A DNA stretch of 64,000 bases from Hydractinia symbiolongicarpus (lineage: Eukaryota > Cnidaria > Hydrozoa > Anthoathecata > Hydractiniidae), in the NCBI RefSeq assembly GCF_029227915.1, contig NC_079876.1, forward strand, positions 35,507,828 through 35,571,827, written 5' to 3'. The notes under the pieces are model-generated. The model made no database searches and was not told the origin of the DNA. It was given only the letters and a program-made list of their open reading frames with translations. Both the position numbers and the translations under genes were made by a program. Each line of letters starts with the position of its first letter. The first letter of the stretch is position 1. This document shows, piece by piece, positions 1-13,331 of the stretch.

Positions 1-1680
1 AATTGAAAACAAGGTTATTTTTTTGGTAAATTTTACAGTGGGAAAAAAACATAAGCAGCGCATTTAATTTACTTGAACTTTATTTACTTTAATTTTTACC
101 CAATTTTACATTATAGCTTCATTTTACAACTACGAAATTTTTGATTTTATTTTCAAGATTTATCTAATGCTCAAAAACGGATATCAATATTTTGTGTTCT
201 GTTGTGGGTATACTTTTAAAAGTTAACCTTGTTTTCTAACTAGCGTAGGATTATATTTTTTGTTTGGTCTTTGTCGTAAAAACTGGTAGGTGATAACAAA
301 AAAAATCGTGTCTGTATGTTTTTTTGATCAGAGTGACAAATTTTTTAGAAAAAAAACATTTTAAATTTCCAAACAAGTATAGCCTTATCAGTGAAAGGTA
401 TTTTTTCACTAAAGACAGAAACGGTAAAGTTTTTCATGTTTAAAATGTTTACACTACGCTAATTCTCCTTCCTGTTCTGATCCGGGGAAAGTAGAATCGA
501 GATCAATTAAATTAGTAAACCAATCAGATCGTTCTATTTCGTGAAAATTTTATTTCCGCCAGGATTACAATTCCCAAACTTTCTGCATGGAAATCTAAAT
601 TATATTTGAAGATGTCATTAAAAAATAATACGCCACCTCTTCTTAAAACAGATTGCGACTAACTCATTTTTTTAATTATTGTTTTCATCAGTAAGATTTC
701 ACACTTCTAAACGTTAAAAACATCATTTTGATATGAGAAAGAGCAAAAGCTTCTGGCAATTTATATACTATGAAAATCCTACACCGACATGCGAAATTAG
801 AATTCCTGAAGTATCGGTAAATAGTTCTTTTTTCATTCTAAACGCAACAATAACTTTTTATGATTTTCTCTAAGAATTAAAAACAAAAATTATTAAAAAG
901 AAAAAAAAAAGAGAAAAAGGATAATAAACTTCAAAAGGACAACGTAATTCAAAAACAAGAAGTCCTGGAAATAAAATGATCAGGCAGGAAAAGTTTTACC
1001 TTATGTGTAGAAAAGTAAAAACACCAAAGGCAAATATACACTAATGAGGACTTTGTAAAATAACTATTTCACAATTAAACATTTGCCAGACTGAATTGAT
1101 GAAACATTAATCATTATTACTTTCAAAGCAGAATCTTGCACAGGCAGAAAATTGAGGATAGGGTGTTTTCAGATAACAATAGAAGTATAAAGAAATAAAC
1201 CAAAGTTAAGTAATTTGCGTTAAGTAGAGTTAAGTAATGTAGTTTTTGAACAAATTGATCACGACGCCAATTACAATCTCTGTTTTCTTTCTCTTGAATG
1301 GATCTAAAACCTGTTAAATTTTTGGTTTTCTTTCTTACGATGCATATGAATATGCTAACACATTTCCAGCGAAATTGGTACCGTTTGAATAATTTTCACA
1401 ACATAAAATCTTGCTAATACAAAGAGAATAGAATAGAATTAAGTAGAAGTAATTAGTCTGCAGTACAAAGTTATAAAAGAAAGTCCTAATCCTGAAGAAT
1501 GGTAGTCGAGTACATAAACTATTTTTTCCGAGCAGTAACAAAATCTGACCAACATGACAGAAAAAGATCAAAAGGAACAATAACAGATCGTAGGCAGATA
1601 AAAGAATGTATAATTGATATAAAAAATACACTGATGAAACGCGCTCACTGAAAAAAATTGTTTTAAATTTACATGGACAA
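1..1680. other. gene-less AT-rich stretch
   Basis: I see no exon-like open stretch with good splice sites, no RNA gene and no element ends here. The sequence is AT-rich with many homopolymer A/T runs. The open frames at 1335-1780 on the minus strand are Phe/Tyr/Leu-rich translations of AT-rich DNA and partly overlap the tandem repeat that follows. Confidence 0.5.
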
Positions 1681-1689
1681 TAATGTTGC

Positions 1690-2110
1690 ATGTCGGTTTC
1701 ACTCCTTGATTCCAAGTGTCACAAAATAAAGACTTAAGACAATAACGGCACACATTGGTTTCATTCCGTGGTTCCAGCATGTAATAAAATAAAGACTTGT
1801 ATGAAAAAGAATTAGATTGTATTATAAGTGGTCAAACGTTTATTGAGTTTAAACAATGTAAATCTAAACACAAAAAAGACACGCATATGTTTCATTCCGT
1901 GGTTCCAGCATGTCAAAATAAAGGCTAGTAAGAAAAAAGATTAGATTGTATTTTCAATGGTCAAACGCTTAATGAGTTTGAACAATGTAAATCCAAAGAC
2001 AATAACGGCACACATTGGTTTCATTCCGTGGTTCCAGCATGTCAAAATAAAGGCTAGTAAGAAAAAGAATTAGATTGTATTTTCAGTGGTCAAACGTTGA
2101 GTTTGAACAA
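1690..2110. repeat. tandem repeat, ~131-bp period, about 3 copies
   Basis: The core 'ggtttcattccgtggttcca' (first base varies) recurs near 1756, 1888 and 2018, a spacing of about 131 bp. Each copy is followed by 'gcatgt..aaaataaag', 'agattgtatt' and 'ggtcaaacg', with a diverged partial copy at the left near 1690-1735 (ending 'ccttgattccaagtgtc'). Copies 2 and 3 are the most alike. It codes for nothing recognisable and looks like a local minisatellite. Confidence 0.85.
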
Positions 2111-5100
2111 TGAAAAATTTATGAAAAATATTAAAATGTAAAAAAGACATTAATCAAAACAAGGTCTAACTTTGATTTCCCTTTTATTTATAAAAGTAAG
2201 TACTTTAATAGTTCTTCTTCGCCACCTTGTCAGGCAGTGTAAAAAGCTTCTAAAACCACTTGATTTTATAAAAAATTAAGTTTACTGTTAGAAAAGGTCG
2301 AAAAGTCACAAGATTTATGGATATAGCCTGTCCAACATGGTAACCGGGATCACACGTTTAGGGAATGGCAGGCAATACAAAAAGGTTGCAGAATGTCTGA
2401 GTAAAGTAGATAGTTCATCAGAAATATTAAAGATAGTAGATGTAAATGGCGAAGTAGCTAATGCTCTTGTGCATGGCAAATGTTTAAAAATTCGAACAAA
2501 GTTTCAAAAATTTGCATTTCATTATTTGTGTATATTTGCCTTCAAAAGCAATTTGGATAACAAACTATACAAGCAGAAAAATAAAATTAAGGAGTTAAAA
2601 AACATGATCTGCCTTTCTTAAAATAAATCTACATTAGGAAGGACTTTAACAAGTTGAATTAGACGGTCAATTTGCATGCATAATACCGTTTGTTTTAATT
2701 TTGCTTAAAAAATATCGCGTAAATTTAGAAATAGAAAAAAATTATTAGAGCTAAGATTTTGAAAAAGCTGTCTTGTTTTACATGAAAACTCACATAATTA
2801 ACATGTGTGTAACGAGTTGTATTAACAGCCATAATTTTGTAGCGACAAAAATCAAACTTTGAGAACTTTAAAAATGGTGGTTGCTGCTTTGTTATTAAAA
2901 GTGTAGCATTTGGCTTGGTGATGGTCTGTTATATAGAAATTATAATTAAAAGCAAGCATTAATTTTCATATAAAACGTAAACAGAGAAATAAATAAATTA
3001 TTTAAAGAGTATTTTACCATCATGAAGGTTTCCAAATCAGGTGTGAGAATTTAAATTTCATTTTTACCGGCCAACAGAAATATGCAGAAGAAGAAAAAGA
3101 TTTTACTCCTGCTTTTAAAAAATTGCATTATAGTATTTGGCGCGAAAATTGTAACTCGACAGGATAAAAACATCCTTCCGATATACGTGGACATTTTGTT
3201 TTCTTGTGACTAGTCAGGGCCAGGTCATTTGTTAAAGCCATTCGAATTAAAGCCTTACAAGACCTGGAGACAAGGTTGCCATTCAGCATTTTAAATCATT
3301 CACCTTTTGTCGTGAAAAAGCTGTCGTCATGTTGTGAAGGTTTATATGCAAAAGAGAGTTAAACAGCCAAAAAGCAATAAACCATTCTGATTTTTTTCGC
3401 ATTTAGAAACAACAATTCTCTAATAAGGTTTTTTAGGGATGTTCTTGCCTGAAACGAGTTCTACTTTTATTTAGATTAAAAGCCATAGTGGTGAATTTAG
3501 ATATCATGTTCTTGTAGCTCTTGTAGAAGGTATATACATACATGAATCACAATTTTTCCACTAACACAAAAATCTGCATTAAGACGCAACAAATACTGTG
3601 ATTATCTTATTCTCCATCACAGAATTTTGAGAACTCTTCTTAACTTATGCAGCCAATAAATAAGTTTTTTTAAATAAGGTTTTTGAGAGATTTAATTTCA
3701 AAATTCTTATTAAAATGGCGCCTTATCAAACGCGATGTCTATTTTTAGACCTATTTTATCGCATAAATATAATTTTTGTGTTGTCATGTTCAAGACTTTG
3801 TGAGAAGAGAAAAAAATTTTCAGTTATTCAAGATTTCTGCTACTTCCTTTTTTTTCCCAACAATCTAAATTGTATCATAAACACTCTTGGAAAAGAAAAT
3901 CTTACTGATATAGAATAGTTTAGAAAATTGATAAAAATGTGAAATTTAGATGAAAGAACTTCTCAAATGTGTCTTTGTGAGAAAGAAATTTAATTTTGAT
4001 TAAAACGCAGAAATAGCAATGCAAAAAATAAAAAATATTGTAAGGTGGAGATCATGTTTAATAACCCATTTTTCGTCGTTAAAAAAATAATTAAGGCAAC
4101 AACCAGGATGGATACACTCAAATACGCCCCTTTTAAAAAATGAATATTTTATTAATATTTGGAATGCTTTCTGACCTTGTTTTAAGATTCTTAGATGATT
4201 ATTTAGATTTTTGTGATGAGCCAAAATGGTAAACACTAGCTTTGCCTTAATATTTTATTACCTTTAGAAAAAGTATGAATGTTGAGTACTGAGTTTCAAC
4301 GTGTGAAATTATTCTTGCAAAAGTAATTTTCAAAAAGTACTGTAAAGTTGAATTTTAAATCAAAGTTAAAAAAAAGTAAAATCATTTTCTAAATAAAAGC
4401 AAAGAGGAACTTTTCTTTTTTTGCAAAATCTAATTGACTCGTTGAAACTCCTTGGTCACGAGTGGCAAGAAAATTTGATTAGAGTCAATTTGACAAACGG
4501 TTTAAAAAGCATTTTGGCGTGAATTAAATACAACGAATTGTTAAATAATTTAGTTTCAGCATTGTTTTAACACTTTTAGAAATCCACAAGGCTTAAACCT
4601 TTAATTTGACAGAATTCGAGATAAATTTCTCTTCTAAAGGTAATAGCAGCTGATTGTTATGTAATAAAAGCGTGTGAAGGGAAATCTAGAATTATTTAGC
4701 TGAGCTGCGATATTATCAATTTCTACTTGACATCTTATGTCATTCAAGTTGAAACTAGCGAAACATTTTATATCTTTTTTTATTATTGCACAGTGCAATC
4801 ACCGTTATCATAACCGAAAAGAAAACGTAAGCAAGATATGAGAACTGCTGCTAAATAAATGTAGATATCCAACATTTAAATGTTAAATTAATCGTGTTTT
4901 ATCTTTATTGATGATATATGTTAACAAAAATATTACAATTTTAAAAGTCAAAATGATACATATAAACGTTATCAACATTTCTCAATGGATAAAATTTTCC
5001 CCTCATACGTGTAATTATGCATATATTTTTCAATGAAGCTATCTGTTTAACAGACAATCTATGCCCGAATTATCTCTCCATTCTGAAACATTCTCATAGT

Positions 5101-5460
5101 TCTGGATGTTAGCATTTAGCTTAAACAGGAAGACAAAACTGATATGACGAGCAACTCACACTGTTACGTAATGAACACAAGTATGAAATCTATTTGCATA
5201 AACCTCTGAGGGTACTTGCATTTTAGTCTTCCTAAAAAACTGTTGAGAAAAGCAAAACATTTATGCTGCAATACACAGCTGCATGTAACGACGTATACTC
5301 CCTTTTACGAGAAAAAAGATGAAGGCATTAGTAAAACGTTCGGTATCACTAAGGTTAAAACGGAACAAAGTATAAACCACTACGTCTTAGAAATTAAGAA
5401 AGGGTGATTGTCCCTCCACAGCCAATCATTTCACTTACATACCAAACTTACAAGAAACTT
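2111..5460. other. stretch without a supportable gene
   Basis: There are two weakly coding-like open frames on the plus strand. The one at 2337-2621 has a 45-residue non-repetitive start, then drifts into low-complexity sequence. The one at 5216-5407 has an acceptor-like 'cattttag' at its start and a Lys-rich C terminus, and could be a terminal exon of a plus-strand gene converging on the Pro-rich gene. Neither has a partner exon I can find. Nothing else is recognisable. Confidence 0.4.
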
Positions 5461-5473
5461 AAATAGGAGGTGG

Positions 5474-8400
5474 CTATGGAGGGGTGGGACGGCTATAAAG
5501 GGCGGGACGACGATTAACACGGAATGACAATGGGCGGGGGGTAGATGGTGTTGGATTAGACGTTATCGGAGGAAAGAAAGTAGGCAAATGAGGTGGAGTT
5601 GGTGGGCGTGGTGGCGTAGGTGGGCGTGGTGGTGTAGGTGGGCCTGGAGGTGTTGATGGAGTGTGGAATGAGAAGCGGGGATAACGTCGTTTGGAAGAAA
5701 TGGGTGTTGATTGGTTTGTTGGCTGGATTGGTGGTGGAACGGGGGAATATGCTGGAGAGTTAGGGTGTTCACAAGGGAATGGTGGATTCTGCGGGGAGGA
5801 CGAACATGGACATAACGTAGACGAAGACAACGAAACACACGGCACAGACAAACAACGGGGCGCACATACAGTTACAGATGACGATGATAAAGAAAGGGGT
5901 ATTGGTGGAAGTTTTGGAACAGGTAAACAACAATTAGGAATAAGGGAACGGGGTGATGGTGGACGGGAAAGTGGTGGAGACTGATCCCTGGCTGCCCCCC
6001 TCTGTTGTACGTTATTCTCTAGTGCCTAAAACAAAGGTTGGATAAATGTCAAAGTTTTGCCTTACAACATGAGTAAAAACCCTAGCATTAAATGTAAACA
6101 ATGCATGAATATTCTGAATAATGTTCCACATAAAAAGAAAGTCAATTATCTCACTTTTGATTTTTCCTTGTAGAAAGTTTAATGTAAATTTTGCACTACA
6201 GAACAAGAAACGCAAATTACGGAAAACCATACTTAATTATATATTCATTTTCATCATTTTATCCAATGTTATTTTTATCATTTTACCCAAAATCAACGTT
6301 TTTGTATATAGCTAAATTAAAATTTGAACCACTTAAGTCTTACACAAGAAAATCCATAAATTTTAAGCAGAGTAAATTAAGCCGGCATCGATCAGTAAAA
6401 CAAGCCGGCAAGAATTTCAACTTAAATTGTGAACAGAAAATAACCAACCAATCTTATTATTTTGGAACATTTTGAATCTTAGCGTGTTGATAAACTTTGA
6501 GCAATAATCGGTAAAAGATTTACTCCGTCGAAAATATAGTCGGTTAAAATGGTTTGTTGGCAAAAAACATCGGTACAAAGTATTAATCCCGGAGCTAAAA
6601 CTTGGTGACTTTCGCAGATGGTTTAAGACGAACGTCTTTCTTGTTTTTATTTACATTGCTTCGAAATATTAGTTATTTTGTTCTTCTTGATTATAATTCG
6701 TAAGCATAAGAAAAGATTAGATTAATGTTAAAACAGTAGCGCCAAAATGAGTTTCGAAAATGAACCAAATGTAATTGTTATCTTACTGGCTTCTTATTTG
6801 TACGCGTGTTTGCAATTTCAGTGAACTTATAGAATTCTTTTGTACTGGGCACTTATAACGATTAGTGAAGTATATTATGGACGGATGATGAATAAAACAT
6901 TCTACATTATCGCGAACACAAGCAGCAAAACAAGTAAACATGACATTTTAGAAAGGCTATCACACTTATCTTGGTTAGTCATTGAACTTAAAGTTTCTTT
7001 AAGGTATCTCTAAAAGAACTGGTGCAGTTCTGTACAGAGCTTCAAATTATTATTTTATAAAAATTACCTCCACGCGAGCCTCCAATGCAGAAACTCTCTC
7101 CTCTTGTGTGCGCATGTATAATCTCAGCCATTCTGGTGCGTTCTGAAAATAAGATAATTGGTATCAATATTACTAAGAAATACATTTATGACGCAAATGG
7201 TTAATTTATGATTTTTAATTAGTGGTAGCATATAGGGCACAATGTAATTTGGGATTAATTTTTGACGAGTAGCTTACGAAAGGAATTCTGCTAGGTTTAG
7301 GTTGTAAAAACTTTTAAAATGATTAACATTTTTCTCATCTTAGAAGTGAAACTTTTGCTATTTTATTAAGAATATTGGAGTATTTTTAAAGATCACACAC
7401 ACTAAGCAGTACCCAAGTAACAAGACACATATACGTTAAACATAAACTTCGTTAATACACATCGAAAGCATACTTGATTATGTGGCTATCACGATATAGT
7501 TCCGACAAAGTATTTCATTGTAAACAGACAATCTCACGTTCATTTGTTTGATTGGATTCGTTTGATCATAATTGCGTAAAAAATAAATATGGGAAAACAT
7601 TTTCTTCGATATCGTGCTGTTTCTTAAACTCCACTCTTAAGGATTGCAAATAGGTCTTAATTTGACACAAGTGTATCTTTTTAAAACAAACTCGTAATCA
7701 ACGTGTCTGTAGCAAAAGTTAACTGAACATTTTAATGCATCGTACTTTATTTATGTAATTCCAACTAAATGTAAAAATAAATTACTTACTTCAAGCCAAT
7801 TTTGTAAATTTGGAGGAGGATCAAGTCTAAATAAAAAGTATACGGAGTCATTATAAATTACGGACAATGGTGGAACAACGACTTAGGAGATATAGTGAAA
7901 GAATGAAAAGCTTCAGGAATTAGAGCATGCCGATTATAAAAACATAAAAATAATACTGAGAAATCGTTTGCATAGAGCTAGTTACGGATTTCTACTGCAT
8001 TAGAGAAGTTGGTTAAATAATTGAATAGAATAATGCAATATCTTAAAAGAGTCAACATGTTTGAAACAATAGTAATTAGTTCTTTGAGTATTTCATTCTA
8101 CAAGAGACCATGCTTTTTATACGAAAATCAGTTCACTCGCAAAGTTTAATTGGATATCTAACATCACACGACATTACTGTCATCTACTGTTTTTATCTGT
8201 TTTGCGTCGCATAAAAATATTATTATTTTTTGCTAAAAACATTTCAAATAGAACTTACGCGTTACATCAAAATAATAAAAGTCGTGTGCGCTCTAATAAA
8301 AGAAACTTTTCTTCTGAAGTGAAAATTACCATGTTTGTAACTTTAATTTGTAGGATGAACAAAAATTGACGTATTTCTTATTATCTCGCCTATAATAAGG

Positions 8401-10718
8401 CAGCTCTAACGTGTGATTATTTTAAACGAAGTCATCACAGCCTCAAATTTCTTCATCAAAAGTCGTTTAATCGTTCTATGTACAAAAGTAATTCGAATTT
8501 GAATTCATACCATGAAGAAAGTTTTACATGTTTTTACGTGATTTCGTTTGTCCAACGATTTCCATCCTAACTATTACGAAACGTCTTTTTGCTAGCTTTA
8601 TATTTATTCTATGCAGACATTTAGGAAAAAAAGTTTTTTTAGGAAAATGTAACCTTAACTTAAGGTACACACTTGCCTAGGGAATATTTTTTCCTTCACA
8701 AAAGAAAAAATCTCTATAATAATAGCCGTCGTCTGTCTGTCTCTGCGCAAGATGGTAGCTTAGCTGCGCAGTAGCGAGGCGCACACAATGCGGTATAAAA
8801 AAGATGGGTGAGTCCGTGGATTTTTGTACTCGCCACCGACTTACAACAATTCGGTGTGTGTTGTGATGTCTTAACTTTCGGATGATCTGTTTATTGTCAT
8901 AAATATAAAAGAATTGTTTGTTTGTTTATTTAATCCTATTCCCCCCTCCCATGTTTACCTTTTTTTTCTCTGCTGCATAACTATGGTAATAATATTGTCT
9001 ATTTATCGAAACAACAAATTTTATTATAATCATAATAATCGGCAAAATTTAACAACTTTATCTTGATTATTCTTAGTATGAGATAGCTTCATCAAGAGAA
9101 CATCATTCATCCAATTTCACGATTTCTTAAACGTATATATCTTTTTATCCCCATATGGTAGCCAATTTTCTTTCACCTTAGGATTTCAGCAAAGTTTGTT
9201 TTAAATTTTAGTTACAATTTGACAGAATCTTATATCTGCATTGTTTATAAAAAAAAGAAATCAAGAGATCGGACAAAACAAAAAAAAACTGATTAGAAAC
9301 TTCAAATCAACTGTCTTGTATACTCATACTTATGTATATATTATATTATATTATATTATATACATATATTATATATACTATATATTATGTATGTATACTT
9401 ATGTATATCGATCTCGTGGCTAAAAATGGTATTTGGTATCAATATTTCAATCAGAATGTTGAACTTCTCTTTGAACTGAACTTAAACCAAACTCCTTGAG
9501 AAGCAAAATCAGACTTAACACTCGTGTTATATACGAAATTATTATTCATGTTCAATGTGGTCATTGCCAAAATGAGCAAAAGTTAATTTATTGCACACGT
9601 GTACATGTGTGCAATGAGTTCGTTTCGGGTAAATCGTTGTTACATGAACATTATAAGGACGAAATAAAATTGTGAAAAAGGCGCAAAAAAATTTACTTGT
9701 AGAATTGGAGGAAAGCGACGAGTTAATACATATATGTTTTTAGATTTTATAAATATATTATTCCCACAATGAATTACGGAACTGACAATTGATACTGGAC
9801 AACATGCCCAACACACAGAAGTGAGCATCTATTCATAGTAAGTAGGGATCCTAATGCAAACTGAATTTGTGTAAATTATTTTTCATATTGTTTAGTTCGT
9901 GAGTTCTTTTATAGGAATTATAAATGAGGCAGCAGTATGCCTTCTTGAACTAATATTGCTTTTAATCACTTTGATTGTGCAATGCTTAAGTCTTTTAACT
10001 AAATAATGATTTACTTACGGGACTATGTATGGTCGATCTTCCTCCTCCACTGGCATGGGTGCTACTGGTTGAATTGGTGGTGGTTGCTCAAAGGCCCTTA
10101 ATAAAATTATTGCACAATATTACAACTTATACAGTTTTCTGTTATAAAGAACTCAATATAGAAATTGTTTTCTTCGCCATGATTATTCTTTTTATTAAAA
10201 ACATTCAAAATGCACAATAAAATACGAAGATTTTTTTAAATACTCTTACATTGTGAGGTACAAAATTAATACTAAAAACGGGAAAATCATTTCATTGTAG
10301 AAAGGTAAACCTACTCATTATGGATATTTTCATTTTCTTCCTCTTCGCGATTTTCCCCTCGGTTTAACCTCCTCCGCCTAACTCTGACCAACACTGCTGC
10401 ACCATCATTTTCCCTGCAACAGACAACGATTATCTCTATAAGTATATAGCACAGTGTGATAACATATTAACAAGAAAAAGTAGCAAAAACTTACGCCACT
10501 CTCTTCACTGCTCTTCTCGGATTCTAAAGTAATTAAATAAGTAAACCATTAGTATTAAGTGGTCATTAGAACAAAAGAGGGTTTATATCAGGTTTCTTAC
10601 CCTTCGGACAACTGAATGTAGAATAAATTTTTCTCCATTCCTCCACACTTCTCTTGGGGCTTGTTGCTGCTGCCGTTGTTGTTGTTGTTGTTGTTGTTGC
10701 TGCTGCATTTGTTGTTGC

Positions 10719-10749
<31 letters not shown>

Positions 10750-13331
10750 GCTCTTGAATTTCTTGTTGTTGTTGCTGCATTTGATGTTGTTGTTGTTGCT
10801 GAATATGTTGTTGTTGTTGCTGAATATGTTGTTGTTGTTTTTTGGGTTGTTGTTGTTGTTTTTGTTGTTGTTGTTGTTTTTGAGTTTTTTTCTTTTTCTG
10901 ATTTTTTTGAGGGTTTTCTTTTCCATAATTAAATTTTTCTTTTTCTTTTTCTTTGTTTTTCTTGGTAGTGTTCTAAAAAGGCGATAAAACAAAATATAAA
11001 ACAAAAAATAAATAAATAAATAAAAATCGTTTAACAATTATAATTGTTATTTTACTTAGTAATATTGCTGAGATTTTTCAATTATTGATGTTTTCTTTGT
11101 GTGTTGGTTCTTTCAAAAGCAAAAGGTTGTTATTCAATTTAAATCGAAACTAAGTTGGCAGAATTGCTCGATTTAAGATCTTTTACGTTAATAAGAAAAA
11201 TTGGTCCCTGACTGAGAATACAGAACTAAGCTAAAATTCTTGCTTGCAATCAAGATGTTTTTTCCTTATAAAGAATGTTGAGGAGAAAATTTAGGAGAGT
11301 AGATCAACTTGTTCATCGGGTTTTTAACATTAAGTAATTACAAAGATTGACTCCAATGATTTTTTACAGTTGGTGAAGCTTTTGCAGAGTATTTTGCAGT
11401 TTAAGGACAATTAAATTGAAAAAATGTGGAATCTAGTGACGTCATCTGCTGAGTGGGTAACTAGAGGCTACCAGAAACTAAAAAGGACCAATTTCCTAAA
11501 GCTGGGTTAACCAAACTTTTTAAATAAAAGACAAATTGATAACGTTATGAAATTCCATCATCTACAATTGTTTTGAACCCTACACACGGGAGACACTTTC
11601 AAATATTACTTTTGCGAGTTTTTGCTGACTTTTAACAATTTAACCCTTCCTAACTGTTGATCAAAATCATATGAACAAGCGTTTTAAATTATACATGTTA
11701 ACAGACAAGGAAAAACAAAATCTTTATAATGAATGCTTCTTTCTGCACTGGTGGCGTCAATACAACTATCAAAACCTAATGTTTTTCGTTGTCTCCTGCC
11801 TATCGATCAGTTTTAAATCAAACTACCACCAATAGATAATTCTTAACACCTGCCAATTTAAGTTTTCGTCAAAATTAATTCTTTTCTGCTTTTCTCTAAA
11901 TTAAAAGTTACCAAAGAAGTAGCACAATGTTCTTGTTGTTTGGCAATGGTAAAGTTGCAAATATATATTCGTTATGTCTGTTTGCATAAAAATTTGTAGC
12001 TCCCATAAGAAGAAGTAACAGCTTCGTATTATAAATTTAAAAGAATTCAACTTTGTTGAGTTTGCATGTTTGTCACAAATATATTTTTCTATTTTTTCTT
12101 TCAAAAAGCAACAAATGTCTAAAATTTCTCTTTTAATAAAACATCTTTGCATTATGATATCAGTTGTTTTCATGAATAGATTTTAATTATTACTTTTATT
12201 TATGACTCATAAAATTGTAACCTACATACTCATCCAAAATCAATCCCAAATTATTCTGCTCCATACAATTATGACTGCAAGTAAATTTTGTATCATTAAA
12301 CATAGTTGTTTTGTTTACAGCGACATTTCTCTAAGGTAGTAATGTCTTAGATCACAGAGGCAATGTTATCTTTGAATGAAAGTTAATAAATTACACTCGG
12401 TCAGGATTAAGAACTTTTTATTGTCTCTGAAAATTTAATTCACGTAAGAATATATTTCTATGAAAAGTAATACAAACTTTCATTCGCAATAAAATATGAC
12501 GCTTCTAAAGAGCTTGTGTTGATGTTGCTTTTTCGATGTTGGAGAAAAAATAATTTTTTGAGGAGAATATCAGTTAGAATAATTTTTAGCAGAAATGATG
12601 GATTAAAACTTATCTTTATGTACACCAAATATATTTTTTGAGAAAAAAACTAACATAAATTTAACCGTAGGTTTACGCTTATTTGTTGTTTCTTTGTGAT
12701 TTCTTTTAGTTAAACAAAATATAACAATTTTTGGAGGAAAATGATAGGTTCTAAATATTTTAAGTAATTGAATAGTAACAAGGCATTACATTTACAAAAA
12801 AATAGCTCAAACCAAATAAATTCTGCCAATAGAATATGAATCGTTCACTACGTCAAAGGTTAACAAGGTTATTAAAAAGTTCCTTGATACCTTATTTGTG
12901 TGATTTGTTTTGATTGGTGATTTGTTTTAGTGGGACATTATGATACTTCTGTAAAGAAAAACGTTTTTCCAAAAACATGTCTTAGTTGTCAGGTAAACTC
13001 CTATACTTAACGTAAAGTTAAAGAATTTGGATTACCACATAATTCAGAGTTTTTGTGCTCCAGCTTGTTTTACTTTGTTTTAAAAAATATCGAATTAACC
13101 CAAAACAAAATAAATCTTTGGATATTGTACTATGAAAAGGATAGTACCCTGCTATCAAAGCAGTCTTAGTATACAAACAGGAAGTATTTTGTTTATTGTT
13201 GTTTCCTTAAAATCTTTTAAAAACATAACTTTGTAATTTAAAAACGAAGCGACAGGAAACTCAACACGTTCAGAAGTAACTTATTTTTCAAAAAACGTAA
13301 GAAGAGGCTTTTATATAGTAAAACTTACCAT
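5474..13331 (-). CDS. poly-Gln / coiled-coil / Pro-rich protein, 414 aa, eight exons
   Basis: I do not recognise the family. Coding exons on the minus strand: 13331-13329 (ATG only, directly followed by gtaag), 10972-10601, 10523-10495, 10413-10315, 10096-10019, 7826-7790, 7142-7068 and 6025-5474 (TAG). All junctions have AG/GT and phases agree (0,0,2,2,2,0,0), giving 1245 nt. In order: a Lys/Asn/Glu-rich start; about 85 residues dominated by Gln with His and Met interruptions; a basic RR-rich patch and an Arg/Glu-rich segment; a Pro/Glu linker; a short coiled coil spanning exons 7-8 (heptads around EERVSALEARVEALENN); and a Ser/Cys then Pro-rich tail with PPRPPTPP repeats. There is no signal peptide. 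Low-complexity composition suggests a nuclear or scaffold protein, which is inference only. The first exon is the least certain: the upstream frame is closed and ATG sits exactly at the donor. Confidence 0.7.
8711..8835 (+). mobile_element. short non-autonomous Helitron-like element (~125 bp), decayed 3' end
   Basis: It begins A|TCTCTATAATAATAGCC, matching the 5' ends of the other Helitrons here, followed by GTCTGTCTGTCT. Its middle (gatggtagcttagctg, caatgcggtataaaaa) matches the inverted copy at 42024-42163. The 3' hairpin is degenerate (gagtccgtggatttttgtactc) and the final CTAG is not preserved. It lies in the long intron between exons 5 and 6 of the poly-Gln gene. Confidence 0.7.
9335..9405. 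repeat. TA-rich microsatellite, self-complementary
   Basis: A run of tatatta/tatacata units able to fold on itself. It lies in the long intron between exons 5 and 6 of the poly-Gln gene. Confidence 0.7.
10675..10875 (-). repeat. CAA/CAG trinucleotide tract encoding poly-Gln
   Basis: On the minus strand this is an interrupted CAA/CAG tract read in frame as Gln, with ATG, CAT, GAA and CGA interruptions, inside exon 2 of the poly-Gln gene. CAA dominates. The unit is expandable, so length is likely polymorphic. Confidence 0.85.
10990..13320. other. first intron of the poly-Gln gene, no feature seen
   Basis: About 2.3 kb of AT-rich sequence between the ATG exon and the poly-Gln exon on the minus strand. 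I see no element ends or exon-like frames. The minus-strand frame 11901-12173 looks like random AT-rich sequence. Confidence 0.4.

Noticed and set aside
2337-2621. 94-residue plus-strand frame
   Set aside because: The first half looks non-random, but there are no splice partners or family match and the tail is low-complexity.
5216-5407. Plus-strand 63-residue open frame with acceptor-like start
   Set aside because: No upstream exon can be joined and no family is recognised; kept only as a hint in the gene-less entry.
5563-5984. Overlapping Pro/His-rich and Gly-rich frames on both strands
   Set aside because: Shadows of the Pro-rich last exon of the poly-Gln gene.
10597-11037. Poly-Asn, poly-Leu and poly-Val frames
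   Set aside because: Other frames of the CAA/CAG tract; only the Gln frame joins in phase with its neighbours.
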